NCBI GenBank assembly: GCA_964641415.1
Contig: CAZXMW010000008.1
Span: 39,365 to 103,364, forward strand
Length of the DNA: 64,000 nucleotides
Reading direction: 5' to 3'
From: JAHECW01 sp964641415
GTDB taxonomy: Bacteria; Acidobacteriota; Thermoanaerobaculia; Thermoanaerobaculales; Sulfomarinibacteraceae
The notes beneath the pieces were generated by a model. It saw nothing but the letters and a program-made list of their open reading frames with translations. It had not been told where the DNA came from and did not search any database. The stretch's first letter is position 1, and the number at the start of each line of letters is the position of its first letter. Below, piece by piece: positions 8,265-17,646 of the stretch. The translations under genes and the position numbers were made by a program.

Positions 8265-8367
8265 TTCATTTCTCGGCCCCCGGTTCCCGCGACACCTGCA
8301 ACGTCACCGGCACGAGCAGCGCACCACGGCCCACCCAACGATCACGAACCGGGGGCCGAGAAATGAA
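8265..8367. repeat. 22-bp perfect inverted repeat with 59-nt spacer between pccB and accC
   Basis: The arms 8265-8286 and 8346-8367 are exact reverse complements (core TTCTCGGCCCCCGGTTC). The element fills most of the 142-bp gap inside the carboxylase operon. In the transcript it would form a very stable GC-rich stem. It may be a MITE-like insertion, an RNA-processing or attenuation element, or a palindromic repeat. No T-run follows, so it is not a standard terminator. Confidence 0.8.
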
Positions 8368-8384
8368 CTGGAACTCGATTTCCG

Positions 8385-9932
<1,548 letters not shown>

Positions 9933-10041
9933 GCGACCTCCTCCCCGACCGTCCCGCCGGACGCGGAACGTCTCAACATTCTACCCCGGGCCCGTGCGGG
10001 CCCTGAGCCACGAAGTTGGGAGGTTCTCGGAAAATCGGCGG

Positions 10042-10047
10042 TACCAT
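10042..10047 (+). promoter_or_regulatory. putative -10 box of tldD (leaderless)
   Basis: TACCAT ends 6 nt before GTG 10054. The pattern matches the other leaderless-type starts in this window. Confidence 0.35.
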
Positions 10048-10053
10048 ACCGTC

Positions 10054-11346
10054 GTGCAGTCACCGAGCGCGTCTCAGCCTCCCTTCGACACGGTCTGGCT
10101 CGACGGCTTGGCTGACGGCTGCCGGCGGCTGCGCGGCAGTCACCCCCGGTTCGAGGACCTCTACCTGGAACGGCGGGTCGAGGTCCGGGTCGAGTCGGGC
10201 TCGGAGGCCGCGTCGGTGATCAGCGACGGCGCCGCCGCCCGCTGGCGGTTCCCGACGCGCTGGGCGATGCACGCGGGCGCCGGCGTGTCGTCGTCGGCGG
10301 TGGCCGCTCTGGTCTCCCGCTATGCCGACCGTCTCGACGTCCCGCCGAGTCCGCCGTCGCCGGGCGTCGATCTCGACCCGCCCCGCGGCTGGGCCGACTG
10401 GGCCCGTGAGGTCGTCGCTCGAGCGCCCGGCCGGGGTGGGGTGATCCGATACCTCTGCCGTCGCGCCGTGATCGTCCGCCGAGACGGCTGGCGCCTTGCC
10501 GTGAGCCCGCCGCTGATCCGGCTCGAGGCCGCGCCCCGGAGCGGCCCCGCGCTGCTCGCCGTGTGGCGCCACCAGCGCCTCGGTGGCTGGATCAGGGCGC
10601 TCTTCGAACCGCCGCCGCCGCGGCCGTGGATCCCGCCGGCCGGGCTCGCGCTGCCGGTCGTGTTCACCGACGGTACCGCGGGAACCCTGCTGCACGAGCT
10701 CATCGCCCACCTGGTCGAGGGAGATCTCCTGGCGGGCGGGCGCTCGCCGCTCGCCGGTCTCGGCGGTGCCTCGCTCACCGACGCCGACATCGATCTGGTG
10801 GACGACCCGCAACGAGCCGACCTGCCGGGGGCCTTCACCTGCGACGACGAGGGCGTGCCCGCCGCGGCCGTCCCGCTGCTGCGCGGTGGGCGGCTGTGCG
10901 GCGTCCTGTGCGATCGCGAGACCGCCGAGATCTGCGGCGCCGTTCCCGGACGCGGCCGGCGCGCGGATTGGCGCCACCCGCCGGCGCCCCGGTTGACCAA
11001 CCTGGTGGTTCCCGGCGGCCGCGAAGACCCGCGGGCCATCGAGAGCGACCTGACTCACGGTCTCGTGGTCACCCGGCTCGCCGGCGCCATGGTCGACCCG
11101 GTGTCGAGCCGGACCGTGCTGCGGGTGGAGCAGGGCTTCGAGATCCGGCACGGACGGCGCAACCGCTCGCTCGGCACCTTCGAGCTGACCGGCGGCGTCA
11201 CCGAGGTTCTCGCCGGAATCGACCCGACCGTCGGCAACGACCCGACGCCGGACTGGCGGCTCGGATGGTGCGTCAAAGGCGGCCTGCCGATGCCGACCGG
11301 CTCCGAGGTTCCGACGGTGCTCATCCGTCGGCTGGAGGTGCTGTGA
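10054..11346 (+). CDS. tldD: TldD-type zinc metalloprotease
   Basis: 430 residues. The catalytic motif HExxxH is clear (H214-E215 to H219 in LLHELIAHLVEGD), and the C-terminal region MVDPVSSRTVLRVEQGFEIR with FELTGG matches the modulator-of-gyrase/TldD fold. With TldE it forms a heterodimeric protease that trims unfolded peptides (microcin B17 and CcdA in E. coli). It is shorter than E. coli TldD (about 480 residues), mainly at the N-terminus. Its TGA overlaps the GTG of the next gene (GTGA), so the two subunits are translationally coupled. The GTG start follows a TACCAT box; the upstream open frame is antisense to pccB. Confidence 0.85.
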   Translation: MQSPSASQPPFDTVWLDGLADGCRRLRGSHPRFEDLYLERRVEVRVESGSEAASVISDGAAARWRFPTRWAMHAGAGVSSSAVAALVSRYADRLDVPPSPPSPGVDLDPPRGWADWAREVVARAPGRGGVIRYLCRRAVIVRRDGWRLAVSPPLIRLEAAPRSGPALLAVWRHQRLGGWIRALFEPPPPRPWIPPAGLALPVVFTDGTAGTLLHELIAHLVEGDLLAGGRSPLAGLGGASLTDADIDLVDDPQRADLPGAFTCDDEGVPAAAVPLLRGGRLCGVLCDRETAEICGAVPGRGRRADWRHPPAPRLTNLVVPGGREDPRAIESDLTHGLVVTRLAGAMVDPVSSRTVLRVEQGFEIRHGRRNRSLGTFELTGGVTEVLAGIDPTVGNDPTPDWRLGWCVKGGLPMPTGSEVPTVLIRRLEVL

Positions 11347-12704
11347 CCGCGATGGATCGTACCGGGGCCGACCTCGGCGGTCGCCTCGACCAGGCGGTCC
11401 TCGACTGCAGCGATCGCCTGAACGCCGCCGCCGTCGAGCGTTGGGAGGTCTTCGTCAAGGCGTCGGTGAGCCGCGAAACCGAGGTCGCCGACGGCCGGTT
11501 GCACCGCACGCTCCGGGTCGAGGAGAGCGGCATCGGCGTCCGCTCGGCCGGCGCCGGTCGGGCCGGTTTCGCCGCCGCCTCCGGGCTCGAGACGGCGGCC
11601 GCGCGAACCGCGGTCGAGGCGGCACTGGCCGGCGCCGCCGCCGGTGACGACCCGATTCCCCCCGAACGTCTGCTCGGCGCCGCGCCGGCGCCCCCCGGTC
11701 CGAGGTTGCCGGCACAGGGTTGGGCACAGCACGTCACGGGAGAGCTCGCCATGGCGCTCGCGTCGATCTCCGGCGGCCGACTCCGGCTCGACCGGGCGGT
11801 CGCTCAGGAGGGTCGCTACGCGTGGCGCCTCGCCACCGCGGAGGGCTGGTCCGCCCATGACGAGCGGACCGTAGCGTCGGTCGTGGTCGATGTCGTCGTC
11901 GGCGACAGCGCCGGAGTCTGGCACGACTGGATCCACATTGCCGATCCGGAGCATTTCGACGCCGAGTCGGCCGCTGCCCGAGTCGGCGACCGTGCCCTGC
12001 TGACCAGGCACAGGGTGACCACCGATCAGGGCCTGCACGACGTGCTGCTCCACCCCGAGGTCGGCGCCCAGCTGCTCGCCGCCCTGTCGCCGCTGTTCCT
12101 CGCCGCGCCGGCGCACTGCGACCCGCTGCCCGGCCTGCTCGACCGCGACGGCTTGCTGTCGAGCTTCGCCCTGAGCCTGGTCGACGACCGGCTGGACCCG
12201 ACCGCGCCGCTGGTCGCTCCGTGCGACGGCGAGGGCCTGCCTGCCCGGCGGACGCTGCTCCTCGAACAGGGCGCGCCGCGCCACCGGCTCGCCAGCTGGG
12301 CCGACGCTCGGCGCTTCGACGAGGCGCCGCGGGGCGGCGCTCTCAGGCTGTCGTACCGCGACCGTCCGACGACCGGTCTCGCCAACCTGCGGGTCCTGAC
12401 CGAGGACGGTCTGCCGGCGCACGAGCTGCTCGGGGCCAGCGACCGCGCGCTGTACCTGCTGCGCCCGCTTGCTCCGGTGGTCTGCGATTTCGCCTCGGAC
12501 AGCTACCGTGTCATCGCCTCGGGCGTCTGGCTCGACCGTCAACGGGTCCGAGGCTGGCACCCGGTGGTCGAGCTCAGCGGTCGGCTCGGCACCCTGCTGC
12601 GGCGAATCGACGCGGTCGGCGCCGACCTCGGCTGGTTCCAGACCGCTCACGGGTTCGTCGGGTCGCCGTCGCTGCTCGTGCGTCGGCAACCGGTGGTGGG
12701 GTAG
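11343..12704 (+). CDS. tldE: TldE/PmbA-type inactive partner of TldD
   Basis: 453 residues of the same family as the preceding gene but without HExxxH, as expected for the TldE (PmbA) subunit, which shapes the substrate channel. Recognisable are RLHRTLRVEESGIGVRSAG, near the N-terminus (similar to PmbA's 'GI.vR...G' region), and RVIASGVWLDRQRV near the end. It starts at GTG 11343 inside the stop of tldD; ATG 11352 is an alternative. No RiPP precursor gene is visible nearby, so the peptide substrate is unknown. Confidence 0.75.
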   Translation: MTAMDRTGADLGGRLDQAVLDCSDRLNAAAVERWEVFVKASVSRETEVADGRLHRTLRVEESGIGVRSAGAGRAGFAAASGLETAAARTAVEAALAGAAAGDDPIPPERLLGAAPAPPGPRLPAQGWAQHVTGELAMALASISGGRLRLDRAVAQEGRYAWRLATAEGWSAHDERTVASVVVDVVVGDSAGVWHDWIHIADPEHFDAESAAARVGDRALLTRHRVTTDQGLHDVLLHPEVGAQLLAALSPLFLAAPAHCDPLPGLLDRDGLLSSFALSLVDDRLDPTAPLVAPCDGEGLPARRTLLLEQGAPRHRLASWADARRFDEAPRGGALRLSYRDRPTTGLANLRVLTEDGLPAHELLGASDRALYLLRPLAPVVCDFASDSYRVIASGVWLDRQRVRGWHPVVELSGRLGTLLRRIDAVGADLGWFQTAHGFVGSPSLLVRRQPVVG

Positions 12705-12713
12705 GTCGGAGTC

Positions 12714-12749
12714 GAGAGTTGAGAGTTCAGGATTGAGAGTTGAGAGTTC
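12714..12749. repeat. two 15-bp direct repeats (each GAGAGTT twice plus C)
   Basis: GAGAGTTGAGAGTTC occurs at 12714-12728 and again at 12735-12749, separated by AGGATT. Each copy is itself a tandem heptamer. It lies between tldE and the GTPase gene, just before the ribosome site at 12767, and could be a small dispersed repeat. Confidence 0.85.
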
Positions 12750-12778
12750 TGCACTTGGCGAGCTGCGGGAGGATGACG

Positions 12779-13855
12779 ATGGAAGTGGGTATCATGGGGC
12801 TGGCGGCAAGCGGCAAGTCGACACTCTTCGGGCTGCTCACGGGGCAGGATCCGGAGCAGTCGTCGGGCCGGCGTGATCAGAGCCAGGTCGGCATCGCCCG
12901 GGTGTCCGACCCGAGACTCGAGGCCCTGTCCGCGATGTACCGGCCGAAAAAGACGACGAACGCGACAGTTCGTTTCGCCGACATTCCGGGCATTCCCGAC
13001 GAGCACCGCGGCGAGGTCGGCTTCAACCTGACCGAGCTGCGCACCGCCGACGCGCTGATGGTCGTCCTCCGGGGCTTCGATTCCGACATCGTGCCGCACC
13101 CGAGAGGCTCGGTGAACTGCGTCCGCGATCTCGAGTACATCGAGGAAGAGTTCATCCTCCAGGACCAGCTGGTGGTGGAACGCCGGCTCGATCGACTGGC
13201 CAAGGACATCCAGAAACGCCGAGATCCCGAGCTCGAGCGCGAGCGCGACCTGCTCCGAAGGTGTCTCGCTACCCTCGAGTCGGCCCGCCCGCTGCGCGAC
13301 GAGACCTTCGACCCGGCCGAGGCGAAGAAGCTCCGCGGCTTCACCTTCTTGTCGCTCAAGCCGATGCTGGTGGTGGTCAACGTCGGCGAGGACCGGGTCA
13401 CCGAGGATCCGTTCGCCGGACCCGGGTGGTCGAGCTGGCGGTCACGCTCCAGCGTCGCCTTCACCCGGGTCTGCGCCACCCTGGAGGCCGAGCTCGCCGA
13501 GCTCGACAGCGACGATGCGCGGGCCTTCATGGACGACCTCGGGCTCGCCGAGAGCGCCCTCGACCGGATCATCGACGCGTCATACCGACTGCTCGGTCTG
13601 ATCTCCTTCTTCACCGTCGGCGAGGACGAGTGCCGGGCGTGGTCGACTCCCGACGGCAGCGCCGCGCTCGCCGCCGCCGGATTGATCCACTCGGACATCC
13701 AGCGCGGTTTCATCCGGGCCGAGGTCGTGCCGTGTGACGAGCTGCTCGACGCCGGCTCGCTCGCCGCGTGCCGGCAGCGCGGCACCCTGCGCCTCGAGGG
13801 CAAGACCTACACCATCGCCGACGGCGAGGTCGTGCACTTCCGATTCAACGTCTGA
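12779..13855 (+). CDS. ychF: YchF/Obg-family GTPase (divergent YchF paralogue)
   Basis: About 358 residues, close to YchF's 363. The N-terminus has the P-loop GLAASGKSTLFGLLTG, then the G3 motif FADIPG, and VVVNVGED in place of NKxD, as in YchF proteins, which prefer ATP. A coiled-coil insertion (residues about 110-180) and the C-terminal TGS-like end (FFTVGEDECRAW, LRLEGKTYTIADGEVVHFRF) match YchF closely. The N-terminal half is divergent from canonical YchF (which reads PNVGKST), so this may be a paralogue rather than the housekeeping copy. ATG 12779 is 6 nt from GGGAGG at 12767-12772. Confidence 0.85.
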   Translation: MEVGIMGLAASGKSTLFGLLTGQDPEQSSGRRDQSQVGIARVSDPRLEALSAMYRPKKTTNATVRFADIPGIPDEHRGEVGFNLTELRTADALMVVLRGFDSDIVPHPRGSVNCVRDLEYIEEEFILQDQLVVERRLDRLAKDIQKRRDPELERERDLLRRCLATLESARPLRDETFDPAEAKKLRGFTFLSLKPMLVVVNVGEDRVTEDPFAGPGWSSWRSRSSVAFTRVCATLEAELAELDSDDARAFMDDLGLAESALDRIIDASYRLLGLISFFTVGEDECRAWSTPDGSAALAAAGLIHSDIQRGFIRAEVVPCDELLDAGSLAACRQRGTLRLEGKTYTIADGEVVHFRFNV

Positions 13856-13864
13856 CGGCTCGGA

Positions 13865-14875
13865 TCAGACGATGGCCTCGATGAGGTCGTACAGTCCCGG
13901 CCACACAGGCTCGAGCGACGCCTCCGGCGAGGTGTCGCCGATCCGCGGCGACGCCCCGCTGCCGGACGGAACCGTGCCGCTGCCGGACGGCGGCGGGGTC
14001 GGGAAGCCGTAGGGCGTGCTCCCGGGATCGGGCAGAGGGGACCTCTCGGCTTCGGAGCCGCGGGTGCGGGCCGGGGCCCCCGATCCGCTCCGGGACCCGC
14101 CGGGGCTCGCGGCTGACGAGGTCGAGCCCGTTTGCGGCTTGCGAACCCCGGGCGAGGCGCGCCGGCTCGGCGCCGACTCGGCGCCGCCAGTCGGTGCGAC
14201 GGTCCGACGGGCGGGCTCGGGAATTGGCGTCGGCGCCGGCGTCGGCGTCGGCACGAACTGGCGCTGGACCTGGCGCACCGATCCCGGATCGAGGTAGCGC
14301 ATGGGCAGGCCCCGTTCGAAGCGCTTGCCGTCGGCGTGGCGCACTCGAGCCCCGAGCTGGAGATCCGACGACAGAATCTCCGGGTTGACCGCCGGGTCGG
14401 CGAGCTCCGGCGCGTGCTTGAAGGCCCGCTCGTAATGCTCCATGGCGGCGCGACCGTTGCCGGTCTGCTCCTCGAGCAGCCCGCGGTAGAAATTGGCCCA
14501 GCCGTGACCGCTCTGCCGGTCGAGGCACTTCTTGTAGGCCGATTTCGCGCCTGGAAGATCGCCTTCCCGGTGCTTCACGAGACCGATCCGGAACCACGCC
14601 TCGGACATCTTCGGATCCATCTTGAGCGCCTGCTTGAAGAAGTCGATGGCGTCGTTGGGCCAGCCTCGGTAGAACAGCATGGTGCCGAGATCGACGAGCT
14701 CCTCGGGGCCCAGCTCGCCCGCCTCGGCGCGCTGCCAGTAGGTCCGGATGGTCTCGTCGCCCGGGTCGCCGACGACCAACCACTTGACGAAGATCGGGTC
14801 CTTGGCCGCGACGTCGAAGGCCAGACAGACGACCACCACGACCGCCATGATCTTCGCGATGCTTCCCAGACTCAT
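13865..14875 (-). CDS. TPR-repeat protein with membrane anchor and Pro/Ser-rich tail
   Basis: 336 residues: an N-terminal hydrophobic segment (IAKIMAVVVVVCLAFDVAA) that is a signal or anchor, at least three tetratricopeptide units at about residues 50-165 (AEAWFRIGLVKHREGDLPGA-like repeats), then a low-complexity tail (TPTPAPTPIPEP and Ser/Gly/Arg runs). TPR domains bind partner proteins; no enzymatic motif is seen. The start overlaps the stop of the coiled-coil gene by 4 bp (ATGA), so the two are probably functional partners. The tail has biased composition and is likely disordered. Confidence 0.75.
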   Translation of the reverse strand: MSLGSIAKIMAVVVVVCLAFDVAAKDPIFVKWLVVGDPGDETIRTYWQRAEAGELGPEELVDLGTMLFYRGWPNDAIDFFKQALKMDPKMSEAWFRIGLVKHREGDLPGAKSAYKKCLDRQSGHGWANFYRGLLEEQTGNGRAAMEHYERAFKHAPELADPAVNPEILSSDLQLGARVRHADGKRFERGLPMRYLDPGSVRQVQRQFVPTPTPAPTPIPEPARRTVAPTGGAESAPSRRASPGVRKPQTGSTSSAASPGGSRSGSGAPARTRGSEAERSPLPDPGSTPYGFPTPPPSGSGTVPSGSGASPRIGDTSPEASLEPVWPGLYDLIEAIV

Positions 14876-15435
14876 GTCGTAGACTCCCGTTGGCGCACCT
14901 TGCGCGCCGCGAGCTTCACCTTACCACCCTCGACCCGGACCTCGAACTGGACCTGCCGACCGAGCTTGGTCTGCAGCTGATCGCGCTGCTGCTCGAGCTG
15001 TCGGTCGAACTCGGCGCGGCCGAGGCGGACGTGGTGCCCGAGCTGCCGCTTGGCCTCGACGTAGCGGTCGAACAGCGAGCCGCGCTCACCGTCGTCTACG
15101 GAGGTCACGGTCGGACCGTTGGACTCCTCGACGTGCGGGTAGCTCCGCGACGACGACATCCGGTCCGCGCTCGCCAACCGCCCCTCCTCGCGCTCGCGCA
15201 GCATGCGCTCCCAGTTCTGCGAGTAGGTCATGAACCGGTGCTGGAGCTGCTCGACCCGGAACTGGTCCGCCCGCCGGTTGAAGGTGTGCTCGGCGAGGGT
15301 GCGCAGCCGCTGGGCAAAACGCGTCCGCTCGATCTCGGGCGGCACCCGGAGCTGGCCGGCGAAGAACCGCTCCCAGTTTTTGACGTGCTCGCGTAGATCG
15401 CGCTCGAGCATCTGGATCTTCTGCTCGAGTTCCAT
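14872..15435 (-). CDS. coiled-coil protein, MXAN_5187 C-terminal-like
   Basis: 187 residues, highly charged and helical from the first residue (MELEQKIQMLERDLREHVKNWERFF). There is a conserved-looking tract NRRADQFRVEQLQHRFMTYS and a C-terminal beta/basic region (QFEVRVEGGKVKLAARKVRQ). It resembles the C-terminal domain of the MXAN_5187 family known from myxobacteria and acidobacteria; function unknown. ATG 15435 is preceded by GGTGAGG. It is coupled to the downstream TPR gene. A role in a shared complex is inference. Confidence 0.6.
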   Translation of the reverse strand: MELEQKIQMLERDLREHVKNWERFFAGQLRVPPEIERTRFAQRLRTLAEHTFNRRADQFRVEQLQHRFMTYSQNWERMLREREEGRLASADRMSSSRSYPHVEESNGPTVTSVDDGERGSLFDRYVEAKRQLGHHVRLGRAEFDRQLEQQRDQLQTKLGRQVQFEVRVEGGKVKLAARKVRQRESTT

Positions 15436-15510
15436 CCTCACCCCCAATCCGCCCTCCGACGCCGGCCGCGGCGCCGCAGCCCCGACCCAATCCGGATCGA
15501 TCGACCGGGC

Positions 15511-15516
15511 TACAAT
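15511..15516 (+). promoter_or_regulatory. putative -10 box of selA (leaderless)
   Basis: TACAAT ends 7 nt before GTG 15524. The ATG at 15515 lies inside the hexamer, so it would not be transcribed from this promoter, which argues for the GTG start. Confidence 0.45.
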
Positions 15517-15523
15517 GAGCTCC

Positions 15524-16912
15524 GTGCACTCTCAGTATCGCACCATCCCGGCGATCCACCGTCTGCTCGAGCTGCCGGCCCTGAGCGACGCGGCCGACCG
15601 GCTCGGGCGGCGGCCGGTGATGGACGCCTGCCGCCGGGCGGTCGACGCCCTGCGCCGGGACATCGCCTCCGGCGCCGTCGCCGGCGACCGGGTCGCGGCG
15701 GCGTGCGCCGACCTCGAGCGCGTGATCCTCGACGAGCTCGAGCGTGCGACCGGTCCCGCCTACCCGAGCGTGATCAACGCCACCGGGATCCTGATCCACA
15801 CCAACCTCGGTCGGTCGCCCCTGCCCACCGACCGGCTTGTCGCGATGGACGCCTACCTGGCGCTCGAGTTCGATCTCTCGACCGGCAGCCGCGGCCAGCG
15901 GCTCGGTCCACTGCGGCACCGGATCGCCGAGGTCTGCGGCGCCGAGGCCGCGGTCATGGTCAACAACAACGCCGCCGCTCTGCTGCTCATCCTCAGCGCC
16001 CACGCCGCGGGCCGCGAGGTCATCGTGTCGCGGGGTCAGCTGATCGAGATCGGCGGCTCGTTCCGGCTGCCCGACGTGATGACCGCGTCGGGCTGCCGAT
16101 TGGTCGAGGTCGGCTGTACCAACCGCACCCACCTCGCCGACTACCGGCGCGCCGTCGGCGACGCCACGGCCGCGATCCTGATCGCCCACCAGTCCAACTT
16201 CCGGATCGTCGGCTTCACCACCGAGCCCTCCATCGCCGAGCTCTCGGAGCTCGCCCACGACCACCGGCTGCCGCTCATCGTCGACCAGGGCTCGGGCTGT
16301 CTGCACGATCTGAACCACTGGCAGCTGTCGCCGGAGCCGACAGTTTCCGAGCTGCTCGCGGCCGGCGCCGACCTGGTCTGCTTCTCCGGCGACAAGCTGC
16401 TCGGCGGGCCCCAGGCCGGCATCGTCGTCGGTCGCCGCGAGCTGGTCGAGCCCCTCGGCCGCCACCCGCTGTACCGCGCTCTCAGGCCCGACAAGACCGC
16501 GCTCGTTCTGATGGACCAGACGCTCGCCGCCCACCACGCCGGCCGGCTCGAGGAGATCCCGCTCTATGCCATGATGGCCGCGACCACCGATCAGCTGGCC
16601 CGGCGCGCCCGCCGGCTCGCGCGCTGGCTCCGCGACAACGACGTCCCGGCCCGTGGCCGCCGGATGCGCGCCGCTCTCGGCGGCGGCACGACGCCGGAGG
16701 AGACCCTGCCGAGCTACGGACTCGCCGTCGAGGGCGGTCAACGGCTCGCCGGTGCGCTGAGAGACACCGACCCGCCGGTCATCGGGCGGCTGGCCGACGA
16801 TCGGGTCCTGCTCGACCTGCGCACGGTCCGCCCGGATCAGGACCGCATCCTGGAGCGCTCGATGATCGCCGCCTACAGCAGGCTCAGCGACCGCCACGAC
16901 TCCGGCAGGTAA
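15524..16912 (+). CDS. selA: L-seryl-tRNA(Sec) selenium transferase
   Basis: 462 residues, the normal SelA length. It has the N-terminal dimer segment (SVINATGILIHTNLGRSPL), the large PLP domain, and the PLP lysine K291 in FSGDKLLGGPQAGIVVG. It turns seryl-tRNA(Sec) into selenocysteinyl-tRNA using selenophosphate. Its presence implies that the organism makes selenoproteins, but neither selB, selD nor a tRNA(Sec) is visible in this window. Its last 40 bp overlap, tail to tail, the prepilin peptidase gene on the other strand. GTG 15524 is favoured over ATG 15515 because the latter is inside the TACAAT box. Confidence 0.93.
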   Translation: MHSQYRTIPAIHRLLELPALSDAADRLGRRPVMDACRRAVDALRRDIASGAVAGDRVAAACADLERVILDELERATGPAYPSVINATGILIHTNLGRSPLPTDRLVAMDAYLALEFDLSTGSRGQRLGPLRHRIAEVCGAEAAVMVNNNAAALLLILSAHAAGREVIVSRGQLIEIGGSFRLPDVMTASGCRLVEVGCTNRTHLADYRRAVGDATAAILIAHQSNFRIVGFTTEPSIAELSELAHDHRLPLIVDQGSGCLHDLNHWQLSPEPTVSELLAAGADLVCFSGDKLLGGPQAGIVVGRRELVEPLGRHPLYRALRPDKTALVLMDQTLAAHHAGRLEEIPLYAMMAATTDQLARRARRLARWLRDNDVPARGRRMRAALGGGTTPEETLPSYGLAVEGGQRLAGALRDTDPPVIGRLADDRVLLDLRTVRPDQDRILERSMIAAYSRLSDRHDSGR

Positions 16913-17646
16913 AGCCACAGGATCACCGCGACCGCGAGGAAGGTGCCGAAGGGCAGCGCGGTCTTTCCCGAGCCCCTGCCGGCGATGATGAGCGCGCCGC
17001 CAACCGCCGCGCCGAGCACCGCCGCCACCACCAGCACCAGCAGGCAGCCCTCGAGACCGACCACGGCGCCGATCGCCGCCAGGTACTTGACGTCGCCCCA
17101 GCCCATGCCCTCGATGCCGCGCAGCAGCTTGTACAGCACGATGACGGTCATCGGCAGCGCCGCGCCGACGACCGCCCCCGCCAGCGAGTCGACGAAGCCG
17201 GTCAGACCGCCGAACCACGAGAACACGAGGCCGAACGCGATCGCGGGGTAGGTCATGACGTCGGGCAGGATCTGGTGCTCGAGATCGATCAGTGCGAGCG
17301 CCAGCGACAGCCAGGCGAAGACCACGACCTCGACGGTGACGGGCCCGAGACCCCAGCGGGCGACACCGAGGGCCGCGAGTGCGCCGGCAGCGGCCTCGAC
17401 CAGCGGGTAGCGCAGCGAGATCGACGTCGAGCACGACCGGCAGCGACCGCGGAGCACCAGCCAGGACACGATCGGCAGGTTGTCGTACCAGGCGATGGCC
17501 GACGCGCACTCGGGGCAGGCCGAACCAGGCCGGACGATGGACAGTCTGCGCGGCACGCGGTGGATGACCACGTTGAGAAAGCTCCCGACCACCGCCCCGA
17601 GGACGAAGGCGAAGAGCATCAGGACCGGTTGCGTCCAGTCAAGCAT
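16873..17646 (-). CDS. pilD: type IV prepilin peptidase (A24 family, PilD/GspO)
   Basis: 257 residues with eight or so membrane helices. The N-terminal domain has two CxxC pairs (CPEC and CRSC) around a LPIVSWLVLRGRC segment. The two catalytic aspartates are in LALIDLEHQILPD and in the GxGD-type motif MGWGDVKYLA. It cleaves and N-methylates type IV pilins and type II secretion pseudopilins, such as the product at 52327-52800. It is the last gene of a glycosylation operon, with its start overlapping the upstream glycosyltransferase by 28 bp, an unusual home for this enzyme. Confidence 0.92.
   Translation of the reverse strand: MLDWTQPVLMLFAFVLGAVVGSFLNVVIHRVPRRLSIVRPGSACPECASAIAWYDNLPIVSWLVLRGRCRSCSTSISLRYPLVEAAAGALAALGVARWGLGPVTVEVVVFAWLSLALALIDLEHQILPDVMTYPAIAFGLVFSWFGGLTGFVDSLAGAVVGAALPMTVIVLYKLLRGIEGMGWGDVKYLAAIGAVVGLEGCLLVLVVAAVLGAAVGGALIIAGRGSGKTALPFGTFLAVAVILWLYLPESWRSLSLL

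Noticed and set aside
6725..8338. longer start of the biotin carboxylase at 8338
   Set aside because: The extension would run through the inverted repeat and has no family similarity, while ATG 8242 has a ribosome site and starts the motif.
15086..17509. 807-codon open frame on the minus strand
   Set aside because: Antisense to selA for most of its length and out of frame with prepilin peptidase; both of those are firmly identified.
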